64,000 nucleotides of DNA from an uncultured Desulfovibrionaceae bacterium (GTDB lineage: Bacteria > Desulfobacterota > Desulfovibrionia > Desulfovibrionales > Desulfovibrionaceae). Below the pieces are notes generated by a model, which saw nothing but the letters and a program-made list of their open reading frames with translations, searched no databases and was not told the origin of the DNA. How positions within the stretch are numbered: the stretch's first letter is position 1; each line of letters opens with the position of its first letter. The stretch lies in contig CALUUT010000022.1 of NCBI GenBank assembly GCA_944324045.1, forward strand, positions 1 to 64,000, read 5' to 3'. This document shows, one piece after another, positions 51,569 through 59,242 of the stretch. Position numbers and translations under genes: made by a program.

Positions 51569-53679
51569 TGCCTGAGAATTTCATATCCATAGCCCTTGCG
51601 GGGAACCCCAACTGCGGAAAGTCCACCATTTTTAATGCCATAACGGGGGCGCACCAGCATGTGGGCAACTACCCCGGCATTACTGTTGAAAAAAAAGAAG
51701 GATTTGCCGCATCCGACGGGCAATCAGTGAAAGTCATCGATTTGCCCGGAACCTATTCGCTGACCGCGTATTCCCTGGAGGAGCGCGTGGCGCGGAGGGT
51801 TTTGCTCAATGAGCGTCCTAATGTGGTTATCGACATCGCGGATGCGGGCACCCTTGATAGACATCTGTATCTGGCCGTGCAACTGATGGAGATGGGCATC
51901 CCCTTTGTTCTGGGGCTTAACATGATGGATGAGGCCCGCCAGAAGGGAATCAGCATCAATCTTGAGCTGCTTTCGAAACGATTGGGCATACCTGTTGTTC
52001 CGACAGTGGGACGAACGGGAGAAGGCGTTCGGGAGCTGCTTGCCGTTGCGTGCCGGACGGCTCGGGAGCACGCCGGGCATCCATGGCGGCCGCGGCGGCT
52101 TTCCTATGGGCCTGATCTGGATGTGGCTCTTGTGGAGATGGTGTCGCTTATTGAAAAACAGTCCTTTTTAACAGCGCTGTTTCCGGCCCGCTGGATTGCG
52201 CTTAAGTATCTTGAGGCCGATTCTGAAATTATACGCATCGGACGTGGCGCAGATGAAAAGACATCCTCTGCTCTGGAAAACATGGTTCAGGAAGTGACCG
52301 GCCATCTTTCTCAAACCCTGGAAACCTATCCTGAAGCCGTTATTTCCGATTACCGGTATGGATACATCAGCGCGCTGTTGCGGGACGGCGTGGTCAGCAG
52401 CCCGGAAAACGCCCGAAATCGTATGGCGTTTTCTGAAAAGATAGACAAGGTTCTGACTCAGCGCCTGATTGGGCCCATCGTCATGTTGGCGGTCATGTAC
52501 CTGATGTACAAGGTGACATTTTCCGTCGGCGAAATTCCAATGGGATGGATTCAGGCTTTTTTTGGTTGGCTGGCGGAGTTTGTGGACGGCATCATGCCGG
52601 ATGGGCTGGTCAAGTCTTTGGTTGTTTCAGGCGTAATCGAGGGCGTGGGCGGTCTGTTCGGTTTTGTCCCGCTTATTGTCGTGGTTTTTCTTTTTATCGC
52701 GGTGCTTGACGATTCAGGATATATGGCGCGCATAGCCTATATGCTGGACAGAATTTTTCATTTTTTTGGCCTGCACGGTTGTTCCGTCATGCCTTTTATC
52801 ATATCAGGCGGCATTGCCGGCGGTTGTGCGGTGCCCGGGATTATGGCCACCAGAACATTGCGGAGTTCCAAGGAGCGCCTTGCGACCATCCTGACCGCGC
52901 CTTTTTTTTCCTGCGGGGCCAAGCTTCCGGTCTTTCTCCTGATCAGCGCCGTGTTTTTTCCTGAAAGAGGGCCACTGGTCATGTTTTTGCTGACGCTTGC
53001 CGGTTGGCTTGTGGCCTTGTTGATTGCCCGTTTATTACGCTCCACCGTGATATCCGGCGCAGGGACTCCTTTTGTAATGGAATTGCCGCCGTATCGGCTT
53101 CCAACGTTAAAAGGCGTGCTTATTCATACCTGGGAACGAACGTTCGCCTATATTAAGAAAGCAGGCACTGTGGTTCTCGCCATAACCATTGTAATATGGG
53201 CCGCCATGACCTACCCCCGGCTTCCGGCGGCCGAGAGCGCAAAGTATGCGTCTGATGAAGAGATGCAGATGGCGGCGCTTCGTCATTCCATTGCGGGCAG
53301 AATCGGGGTGGCGTTGGAGAATGTGACCCAGTATGCGGGATTTGACTGGCGCGGCAATATTGCGCTTATTGGAGGGTTTGGAGCAAAGGAGGTTATTGTT
53401 TCCACTCTGGGAACCGCTTATTCCCTTTCCGGGAATGAGGAGGAAAACAATGAAAATCTCATTCAGCGGATACGGGAAGATCAGCATTGGCGGGACAATA
53501 CTCCGGCAGCCATATCGTTTCTGCTTTTTGTGCTTTTGTATTCGCCGTGTTTCATGGCGGTTGTGGTTATCGCCAAGGAAGCCGGCTCATGGCGTTGGGG
53601 GCTCTTTAGTGTGATTTTTAATACGCTTGTGGCTTTTGCAGCGTCAGTTGTTATATATCAGGTCGGGCGATTGCTGTAG
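51568..53679 (+). CDS. feoB: Ferrous iron transporter FeoB (first system)
   Basis: This 703-residue protein joins an N-terminal G-domain to a Gate-type membrane domain. The G-domain has P-loop GNPNCGKSTIFNAITG (about 11-26), G2/G3 (YPGITVEKKEG and DLPGTYSL) and LNMMDEA. The first gate region reads FIISGGIAGGCAVPGIMATRTL near residue 408-430. Compared with standard FeoB it carries four extra residues (GIAG) before the conserved Cys-x-x-Pro-G. The cysteine in FFSCGAKLPVF is the second gate site. Fe2+ uptake is expected, though the altered gate leaves room for another metal. It overlaps feoA and precedes a small gene. Confidence 0.94.
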   Translation: MPENFISIALAGNPNCGKSTIFNAITGAHQHVGNYPGITVEKKEGFAASDGQSVKVIDLPGTYSLTAYSLEERVARRVLLNERPNVVIDIADAGTLDRHLYLAVQLMEMGIPFVLGLNMMDEARQKGISINLELLSKRLGIPVVPTVGRTGEGVRELLAVACRTAREHAGHPWRPRRLSYGPDLDVALVEMVSLIEKQSFLTALFPARWIALKYLEADSEIIRIGRGADEKTSSALENMVQEVTGHLSQTLETYPEAVISDYRYGYISALLRDGVVSSPENARNRMAFSEKIDKVLTQRLIGPIVMLAVMYLMYKVTFSVGEIPMGWIQAFFGWLAEFVDGIMPDGLVKSLVVSGVIEGVGGLFGFVPLIVVVFLFIAVLDDSGYMARIAYMLDRIFHFFGLHGCSVMPFIISGGIAGGCAVPGIMATRTLRSSKERLATILTAPFFSCGAKLPVFLLISAVFFPERGPLVMFLLTLAGWLVALLIARLLRSTVISGAGTPFVMELPPYRLPTLKGVLIHTWERTFAYIKKAGTVVLAITIVIWAAMTYPRLPAAESAKYASDEEMQMAALRHSIAGRIGVALENVTQYAGFDWRGNIALIGGFGAKEVIVSTLGTAYSLSGNEEENNENLIQRIREDQHWRDNTPAAISFLLFVLLYSPCFMAVVVIAKEAGSWRWGLFSVIFNTLVAFAASVVIYQVGRLL

Positions 53680-53700
53680 CCTGGATAGGAGAAAGAGAAT

Positions 53701-53907
53701 ATGGGGGAAAGAAGGAAAATGCTTTTTCCTTTTTTCATCAAGTCCCCAACCTTTCTTTATGAGTATGGGTTGCCCGTATGCGTTGGGGCATTTTATAAAG
53801 AGTTCGGGGAGAAATTATTTCCTTCGGCGGAGTCTGTGGCGGAGCCTCAAAAGATGATTCAGAAAAAAATCCAGGGGAAAGGCGGCTTCATGTGCGCTTT
53901 CCCCTGA
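53701..53907 (+). CDS. Possible small protein after FeoB, 68 residues
   Basis: ATG 53701 follows AGGAG and lies 21 bases after feoB in the same direction. The peptide has an amphipathic start (MLFPFFIKSPTFLYEYGLP) but no clear membrane helix and no Cys motif, so it is not the usual FeoB-associated Cys-rich protein. The reading frame ends inside the hairpin that terminates the convergent FKBP gene. No family is recognised, and a chance frame cannot be excluded. Confidence 0.4.
   Translation: MGERRKMLFPFFIKSPTFLYEYGLPVCVGAFYKEFGEKLFPSAESVAEPQKMIQKKIQGKGGFMCAFP
53874..53904 (-). terminator. Terminator of the FKBP gene
   Basis: An 8-base stem (GGGGAAAG / CTTTCCCC, extendable with a bulge) is followed on the minus strand by TGGATTTTTTT. 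It lies 28 bases past the stop of the FKBP gene. Confidence 0.7.
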
Positions 53908-53932
53908 TAGTCATCCGGCTGGCGTTTTGGTC

Positions 53933-54355
53933 TTACTGGATGTCAATGATTTCAATTTCAAAAGTGAGATTTTCGCCGGCCAAGGGGTGGTTGGCGTCAA
54001 GGGTGATGTGCGTATCCGTGACTTCGGAGATGATCACGTCAATGGAGCCTTCAGCAACCTGCATAGTCAACCCGAGACCTTTTTGCGGCGTGATGTTCGG
54101 GGGAACCTGACTGCGGGGGACTTCGATGATCAGGTCTTTTTGCGATTCGCCGTAGGCTTCCGCAGCCGGGATGGTGACAGTGAATTTATCGCCCACGGAA
54201 CGCCCGAGAACGGCTTTTTCAAACCCTGGAACAACCTGTTGCCGTCCAATTACAAACTGGAGCGGCGATCTATTTTTGGATGAGTCGAAAACCGATCCGT
54301 CGTCAAGCGTTCCGGTGTAGTGAACTTTGACGGTATTGCCGTTTTGCGCAGTCAT
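53933..54355 (-). CDS. FKBP-type peptidyl-prolyl isomerase (SlyD-like)
   Basis: This 140-residue protein has an FKBP domain with VKVHYTGTLDDGSVFDSS (about residues 8-25). It continues with PLQFVIGRQQVVPGFEKAVLG and the insert-in-flap domain (AAEAYGESQKDLIIEVPRSQVP), as in SlyD. The His-rich metal-binding tail of E. coli SlyD is missing. It catalyses proline isomerisation in the cytoplasm; there is no signal peptide. ATG 54355 is preferred over ATG 54370 because AAGGAG lies 8 bases before it. It is a single gene. Confidence 0.93.
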   Translation of the reverse strand: MTAQNGNTVKVHYTGTLDDGSVFDSSKNRSPLQFVIGRQQVVPGFEKAVLGRSVGDKFTVTIPAAEAYGESQKDLIIEVPRSQVPPNITPQKGLGLTMQVAEGSIDVIISEVTDTHITLDANHPLAGENLTFEIEIIDIQ

Positions 54356-54651
54356 GTAACACTCCTTCAATGTGTGCCGCCGGATGGTCGGACCGTGTCC
54401 GTGCGGATGATACGTTCAAAATATGGGCGGACGCCTGTCCGGCCATGGTGCTGTTCTCTTGGCTTTCCAGACGAACGACTGGACAGCGAATCTTGACTGG
54501 TTCCCAGGAGAAAGTCAAAATAGTTTTTGTCTTTTTGGGTCCAAAGTCTGAATTTTTTCCATCAATAAGTTTGAATTTGCAGCACAGTTTTTTTGTCTGG
54601 CATACGGTATCTGGGCTTGCGGTTTTGCTGCAAGCGTAAAGTTCCGCCTGT

Positions 54652-55800
54652 TCATTTCAGCCCGAACAGGGCGATACGGCACCATATTTCCGTTCCAAGT
54701 CGTAGAATATCTTCATTGAAATTGAAGTTTGGAGTATGCAGCCCGCCAGCGGAGCCTGTTCCCAGAAACAGAAAGCAGGCGGGAACCCGTGTGGCGTATT
54801 CCGTGAAATCTTCACAGGCCATGAGCAATGGCTGCTCGATGACACTATGCGCGCCTGCGCTGCGGATGGCGGCTTTTCGCGCAAGTTGCGTCGCTTTTGG
54901 GTGGTTGCTCAGCAGCGGCGAATCCGGTTCATACTTGATTTCGGCGTGCGCGCCCATGGCGGCGGCTACATGTTTGACCATATGCTCTATATTCTGAGGC
55001 CATGCCGCCCAGGTCTTCATGTCGTATGTTCGCGCTGAGCCGCGTAGAACAGCGGTATCCGCAATAATGTTCGGAGCTGTCCCGGCATGAAATTCCCCTA
55101 TAGTCAACGCAGACGGCAACCGTGGATCCTGTTTTCTGCTGATGAGTCGTTGCAGGGCATTAACCACCTGACATCCTGCGTCAAGCGCGTCAATGCCGGC
55201 CTGCGGTTCCGAACCGTGGGCGGCTTTTCCCCGAATGGTGATGGTAAAGCGTTTGGCCGCAGACATGACGGGACCTTCCCGGACTCCGATGCGTCCATAT
55301 TCTATGGTGGGCCAAAGATGCATGCCAAAGGCCATGTCCACGCCGTCGAGCACATTGCACGCCACCATCTTTGCCGCCCCTAAAGTTCCTTCTTCCGCAG
55401 GCTGAAAAAGAAAACGTATCCGTCCGCGCAGCATGGGCATGAGGGGTTTTAGGGCTTCGGCCGCTCCAAGCAGCATAGCCATGTGTCCATCGTGACCGCA
55501 GGCATGCATCCAGCCTGGATGAGTCGAGGCATAGGGAATGTCCTGTGGTTCCTGAATAGGCAATGCGTCCATGTCCGCGCGAAAGAGCAGACAGGGACCA
55601 GGTTTTCCTGAGTCCAGGTCGGCCGTGATTCCGGTTCCCGCCAATCCGGTTTTGAGGCGGTAGCCAAGAGACTGCATGACCGAACAGATATAGGCGGCGG
55701 TTTTATATTCCTTGAAATGCTCTTCGGGGATGGCGTGCAATATCCGTCTGTGTTCCGTTATTTTTTGCAAAGACGGCAGCAGCAAGGATTGATGCGGCAT
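54652..55800 (-). CDS. M20D-family amidohydrolase
   Basis: This 382-residue metallopeptidase-like protein has the M20D features. ADMDALPIQE (about 73-82) is followed by GWMHACGHDGHMAMLLGAA (about 96-114) and FQPAEEGTLGAAKM (about 131-144). The lid-domain histidine lies in GKAAHGSEPQAG (about 192), and the last ligand is in CEDFTEYA. Relatives are hippurate hydrolases, N-acyl-aminoacid or N-acetyl-diaminopimelate deacetylases and IAA-amino acid hydrolases. It is divergent from a TrmB regulator-lysA pair, which makes a diaminopimelate- or lysine-related substrate worth testing. AGGAG precedes the ATG. Confidence 0.92.
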   Translation of the reverse strand: MPHQSLLLPSLQKITEHRRILHAIPEEHFKEYKTAAYICSVMQSLGYRLKTGLAGTGITADLDSGKPGPCLLFRADMDALPIQEPQDIPYASTHPGWMHACGHDGHMAMLLGAAEALKPLMPMLRGRIRFLFQPAEEGTLGAAKMVACNVLDGVDMAFGMHLWPTIEYGRIGVREGPVMSAAKRFTITIRGKAAHGSEPQAGIDALDAGCQVVNALQRLISRKQDPRLPSALTIGEFHAGTAPNIIADTAVLRGSARTYDMKTWAAWPQNIEHMVKHVAAAMGAHAEIKYEPDSPLLSNHPKATQLARKAAIRSAGAHSVIEQPLLMACEDFTEYATRVPACFLFLGTGSAGGLHTPNFNFNEDILRLGTEIWCRIALFGLK

Positions 55801-55949
55801 GGTAAAGGCTCCTGTTCCTGGCGACGCCCTTTTTTAGCCGGAAAAGGCGCGCTTGTCTTTTAAAAAATATAACTGCTTTTTACGCGTGACGGCATTACAT
55901 ATTTATAGTTTTTAATATAACATATTGTATTTATAAATAAATATTTATC

Positions 55950-55985
55950 TTGACCATTAAGTGATATAGTAGTACTAATAAGTAC
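55950..55985 (+). promoter_or_regulatory. Promoter and overlapping operator of the TrmB regulator
   Basis: TTGACC (55950-55955) and TACTAA (55973-55978) with 17 bases of spacing precede ATG 55991. A perfect inverted repeat GTACT-AATA-AGTAC at 55972-55985 covers the -10 and expected start site, as expected for autoregulation. The leader would be only about 6 bases. Confidence 0.6.
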
Positions 55986-55990
55986 CACGT

Positions 55991-56701
55991 ATGAGTGACG
56001 ATACCTTGCTTTGCACATTGCGTCAGGTTGGTTTTACCGGCCAGGAGGCCTCATTGTACCTTACCCTGTGCCGTCATGGCGCGTTGACAGGGTATGAAGC
56101 CGCCAAATTGTCCGGTATCTCGCGTTCCAATGCCTATGCCGGGTTGGGCAGCCTCGTGGAAAAGGGAGGGGCTGTCGTGGCAGCGGGCAAGCCGCCCAAA
56201 TATGTGCCTGTTTCTTCTGAGGCGTTTGTAAGACGCCTTGAGTACAAATATAAAGCCCTCTTCACGTTTTTACGGGAGAATTTGCCGGACCGGCTGACTC
56301 CGGAAGAGCCTTATCTGACGGTTTCCGGGGCTGCGAACATTGAGGCAAAAGTACGCGATATGCTGTGCAAGGCTCGCCTGCGGGTGTACTTGTCCCTGTC
56401 GTCCCAACTTCTGGCTTTGTTTGCAGAGGAGCTTGCCTTGTGTGTGGAACGGGGGTTGCGGGTGGTGCTTTTAAGTGATGCGCCGCCTGCGGTGAAGGGG
56501 GCTGAATGGTATATCGGCGAGCGTATGCATGAGCAGATCAAGCTTATAGTGGATACCCGCGAATTGATTTTCGGCGCCTTTGTCCATGAAGGACAAGGCA
56601 GTTGTCTTTATTCCGTCAACGAACAGCTCGTGCAGCTTGTGCGCGAGGCTTTGATAAATGAAATCAAGCTGATGCGTCCCGGTGGTTCCGAGGAGCAATA
56701 A
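55991..56701 (+). CDS. TrmB-family transcriptional regulator
   Basis: This 236-residue protein has an N-terminal winged helix of the TrmB type. It includes GFTGQEASLYLTLCRHGALTGYEAAKLSGISRSNAYAGLGSLVEKGG (about residues 14-59), followed by a regulatory domain (about 105-230). There is no ribosome site before the ATG, and the predicted transcript start is close to it, so translation may be leaderless. It ends 12 bases before lysA, so both genes probably share one message. The regulator may thus respond to a lysine-pathway metabolite, which is inference from context. Alternatives are general sugar-type TrmB regulators. Confidence 0.85.
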   Translation: MSDDTLLCTLRQVGFTGQEASLYLTLCRHGALTGYEAAKLSGISRSNAYAGLGSLVEKGGAVVAAGKPPKYVPVSSEAFVRRLEYKYKALFTFLRENLPDRLTPEEPYLTVSGAANIEAKVRDMLCKARLRVYLSLSSQLLALFAEELALCVERGLRVVLLSDAPPAVKGAEWYIGERMHEQIKLIVDTRELIFGAFVHEGQGSCLYSVNEQLVQLVREALINEIKLMRPGGSEEQ

Positions 56702-56713
56702 CAGGAGCGCTTT

Positions 56714-58009
56714 ATGCCCAATGTCCGTTCGACATACAGCGACGGCGTCCATTTTTATGGTTTCCATACGCCTATTGAGCTTTTAAAACAATTTGGCAGT
56801 CCTCTCTATGTTTATAATGAAAACATACTGCGGCGGCGTTGCGCGGAACTGCGAAAGTTGTGCGCGCATCCTGGCTTTAGCGTAAATTATTCCACCAAGG
56901 CGAATGCAAATCCTGCGCTTTTGCGGATAATCCGCGAAGAAGGGCTTGTGGTGGACGCCATGTCGCCCGGAGAGCTGCATATGGTCCAGGATTGGGCCGG
57001 ATTTTCTTCTGAAGAGATATTATATGTATGCAACAATGTTTCTGCCGACGAGTTGCGCAATGCGGTTGACCGGGGCGTGCTTGTCAGCGTGGATTCGCTT
57101 TCGCAGCTTGAACTTTTGGGCGGCGTGGCTCCAGGCGGAGAAGCCGTTGTGCGTCTGAATCCGGGGATTGGCGCCGGGCATCACCAAAAAGTCGTGACCG
57201 GCGGCAAGGAGAGCAAATTCGGGGTTTCCCTGGAAGATATTCCTGAACTGCGCCGTATCCTGGAGCGGTATGACCTGAAGCTGGTCGGCGTCAACCAGCA
57301 TATTGGCTCGCTTTTTATGCGTCCTGATGAATATCTGGCGGCAGTTGATGTTGTGCTGCATGTGGTTGAGACGGAGTTTATGGGGGCCTGCGCCTGCCCG
57401 CGTTCGCAGATGCGGCTTATTGATTTTGGCGGCGGCTTTGGTATTCCGTACCGGAAATATGCAGGCGAAGCCCGTCTGGATCTGGCTGAACTTGGAGTAA
57501 GGCTTGATGAGAAATTGCGGGCGTTCAGCGCCAGGACCGGGTATGCGGGGCGCTTTCTGGTTGAGCCTGGGCGCTATGTTGTGGCGGAGTGCGGGGCGGT
57601 GTTAAGCTGGGTTAATGCCGTGAAGCAAAATGGCGTCAAACGGTTTGTGGGAACGGATATCGGCTTTAATGTGCTTGCGCGTCCCATGTTGTATGATTCT
57701 TTTCACGATATCGAAATTTTCAGGGAGAACGGCGCTCCTGATGATCAATTGATGCCGCAAACTGTTGTGGGCAACATCTGCGAAAGCGGCGATATCCTTG
57801 CGCGCGAGCGGGAACTTCCGGAACTGCGGGAAGGGGATGCGCTGGCCATGCTGGATGCCGGGGCATATGGCTTCACCATGGCCTCCACATACAATCAGCG
57901 TTTGCGGCCGGCTGAAGTTCTTATTGGCGCTGACGGTTCTGCGCGCTTAATCCGCCGGCGTGAGACGCTTGAGGATTTGACCGTATGTTTCCCGGATGAA
58001 CGGGCATAG
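56714..58009 (+). CDS. lysA: Diaminopimelate decarboxylase
   Basis: This 431-residue PLP enzyme of the group IV decarboxylase fold has the PLP lysine in VNYSTKANANPALL (about residue 59). It also has GVNQHIGSLF (about 194), the glycine-rich GGGFGIPY loop (about 235) and the C-terminal active-site cysteine in NICESGDILA (about 353). This matches meso-diaminopimelate decarboxylase; the H-I-G-S box has N-Q before it instead of the usual H-S or C-H. It makes lysine from meso-diaminopimelate. AGGAG precedes the ATG. It is cotranscribed with the TrmB gene and ends at a strong terminator. Confidence 0.92.
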   Translation: MPNVRSTYSDGVHFYGFHTPIELLKQFGSPLYVYNENILRRRCAELRKLCAHPGFSVNYSTKANANPALLRIIREEGLVVDAMSPGELHMVQDWAGFSSEEILYVCNNVSADELRNAVDRGVLVSVDSLSQLELLGGVAPGGEAVVRLNPGIGAGHHQKVVTGGKESKFGVSLEDIPELRRILERYDLKLVGVNQHIGSLFMRPDEYLAAVDVVLHVVETEFMGACACPRSQMRLIDFGGGFGIPYRKYAGEARLDLAELGVRLDEKLRAFSARTGYAGRFLVEPGRYVVAECGAVLSWVNAVKQNGVKRFVGTDIGFNVLARPMLYDSFHDIEIFRENGAPDDQLMPQTVVGNICESGDILARERELPELREGDALAMLDAGAYGFTMASTYNQRLRPAEVLIGADGSARLIRRRETLEDLTVCFPDERA

Positions 58010-58048
58010 AGCTGGCCATATTCATATACTACATGATATCGTAAACAG

Positions 58049-58081
58049 GCCGCTTGCGTCATTGTCGCAGGCGGCTTTTTT
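58049..58081 (+). terminator. Terminator after lysA
   Basis: GCCGCTTGCG and CGCAGGCGGC form a 10-base stem with one T-G wobble and a 7-base loop, followed by TTTTTT. Confidence 0.85.
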
Positions 58082-58117
58082 GCGATGCGGGCGCATTGGC
58101 TTGGCGCTGTGATTGGG

Positions 58118-58525
58118 TCAGGCTTTTGTCCGCTCAATATGTTTTTTTATTGCCTCAAAACTTTCCGTACTGAGCACATGCTCAATTCTGCATGCATCTT
58201 CCACGGCCACTTCCGGCGTCACGCCCAACTCCGTCAGCCATGAGGACAGAAGGTTATGGCGCTCGTAAATACGTGTCGCAATATCGCGTCCTGATTCCGT
58301 CAATGTGATGTGCCCTTGAGGAGAGACCATGATATGATTGCTCTGCCGCAATTTTTTCATAGCCACGCTGACGCTTGATTTTTTAAATTTCAGTTCTGTT
58401 GCAATATCTACAGAACGGACAACAGCGGAGCTTTTGCTCAAAATCAAAATGGCTTCCAGATAATTTTCAGAAGATTCATTTGTGTTCATAGTAGGTTGCG
58501 CCTGTATCGCCGTTTTTTTGTCCAT
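58118..58525 (-). CDS. DtxR-family metal-responsive regulator
   Basis: This 135-residue protein has the DtxR/MntR winged helix (ENYLEAILILSKSSAVVRSVDIATELKFKKSSVSVAMKKL, about residues 20-59). Its dimerisation domain contains likely metal ligands in HNLLSSWLTELGV and EDACRIEHVLS (about 89-118). There is no C-terminal SH3 domain, so it is short like MntR. The start may be ATG 58525 (GAAGG is very close) or ATG 58489. It is divergent from the second feo operon across 201 bases and probably represses it with Fe2+ or Mn2+ bound. Confidence 0.88.
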   Translation of the reverse strand: MDKKTAIQAQPTMNTNESSENYLEAILILSKSSAVVRSVDIATELKFKKSSVSVAMKKLRQSNHIMVSPQGHITLTESGRDIATRIYERHNLLSSWLTELGVTPEVAVEDACRIEHVLSTESFEAIKKHIERTKA

Positions 58526-58632
58526 ACCTTCTCATGCTGACTGTTTCGGCGTAATTCATGCCTGATGCTTATAGCCCATGGACGCAAGCGCGGCAAACGA
58601 TCTTTAGTGCTGAAAAATTGCTAAAAAAGTTC

Positions 58633-58661
58633 TTGATAGCTAATAACAGTTAGAGTAGACT
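58633..58661 (+). promoter_or_regulatory. Promoter of the second feo operon
   Basis: TTGATA (58633-58638) and TAGACT (58656-58661) are separated by 17 bases, and the first feoA starts 65 bases further on. Confidence 0.6.
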
Positions 58662-58665
58662 AACT
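58640..58665. promoter_or_regulatory. Candidate DtxR-family operator with phased half-sites
   Basis: A perfect inverted repeat AGTTAG-N6-CTAACT lies at 58648-58665 over the -10 box. A further CTAA at 58640-58643 pairs with the same TTAG. The CTAA/TTAG/CTAA cores are exactly 10 bases apart, one helical turn. The cores match the TTAG/CTAA halves of known DtxR boxes. Confidence 0.55.
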
Positions 58666-58726
58666 CCCTGGAAATAAATATGAAAAAGACAATCAATTTC
58701 AATTGCATAATAAAAGAAGGTGAATC

Positions 58727-58939
58727 ATGCTGCCGCTGACAATGGCCACTATCGGAGAGGTGAATGTAATCCGAAGGGTGAACGGAAATGGGGAAACCAA
58801 ACGATTTCTGGAAAACCTCGGGTTTGTCATTGGAGCTGAAATTACGGTGCTCTCGGCGATTGGAGGAAATGTGATTGTTTGCGTCAAGGATTCCAGAGTT
58901 GCGATCAACGCGGATATGGCGCGGCATATAATGGTTTGA
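58727..58939 (+). CDS. feoA: FeoA-domain protein (second system, first copy)
   Basis: This 70-residue protein is a single FeoA SH3-like domain (ATIGEVNVIRRVNGNGETKRFLENLGFVIGAEITVLS, then VIVCVKDSRVAINADMARHI). The conserved E-L-G-F-V-x-G pattern is kept. GAAGGTG precedes the ATG. It is the first gene of feoA-feoA-feoB and is probably a cofactor of the transporter. It is more diverged than the next copy, so the two may have different roles. Confidence 0.9.
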   Translation: MLPLTMATIGEVNVIRRVNGNGETKRFLENLGFVIGAEITVLSAIGGNVIVCVKDSRVAINADMARHIMV

Positions 58940-58986
58940 TGCCCGCTCTTCGCGTTATATAATGAGTTTAAAAAAGAGAGGGATAC

Positions 58987-59211
58987 ATGACCTTGGGTGA
59001 AGCGGAAGTCGGAAGTACTGTTGTTGTAACCAAGATTGATGGAGATGGGGCGTACAGGCGCCGGCTCATGGATATGGGAATTACAAAAGGAACCGAGTTG
59101 TTTATCAGAAAAGTGGCTCCTCTTGGAGATCCTGTGGAGATTACGGTGCGAGGCTATGAGCTTTCTGTGCGAAAGAATGATGCCCAGTGCGTGCAGGTCA
59201 ATGTGAGATAA
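58987..59211 (+). CDS. feoA: FeoA protein (second system, second copy)
   Basis: This 74-residue FeoA has the common motif set, with GEAEVGSTVVVTKIDGDGAYRRRLMDMGI (about residues 4-32), then APLGDPVEITVRGYELSVRKNDA. It is closer to the standard FeoA than the gene before it. GAGAGGG precedes the ATG. It lies 47 bases after the first copy and 31 bases before feoB. Confidence 0.93.
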   Translation: MTLGEAEVGSTVVVTKIDGDGAYRRRLMDMGITKGTELFIRKVAPLGDPVEITVRGYELSVRKNDAQCVQVNVR

Positions 59212-59242
59212 GGCTGTATAAAAGCTCTAGGAGGATAAGGGA

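Noticed and set aside
54370-54639. 89-codon plus-strand frame between the FKBP and M20 genes
   Set aside because: It has no ribosome site or family features and runs over the upstream region of the FKBP gene.
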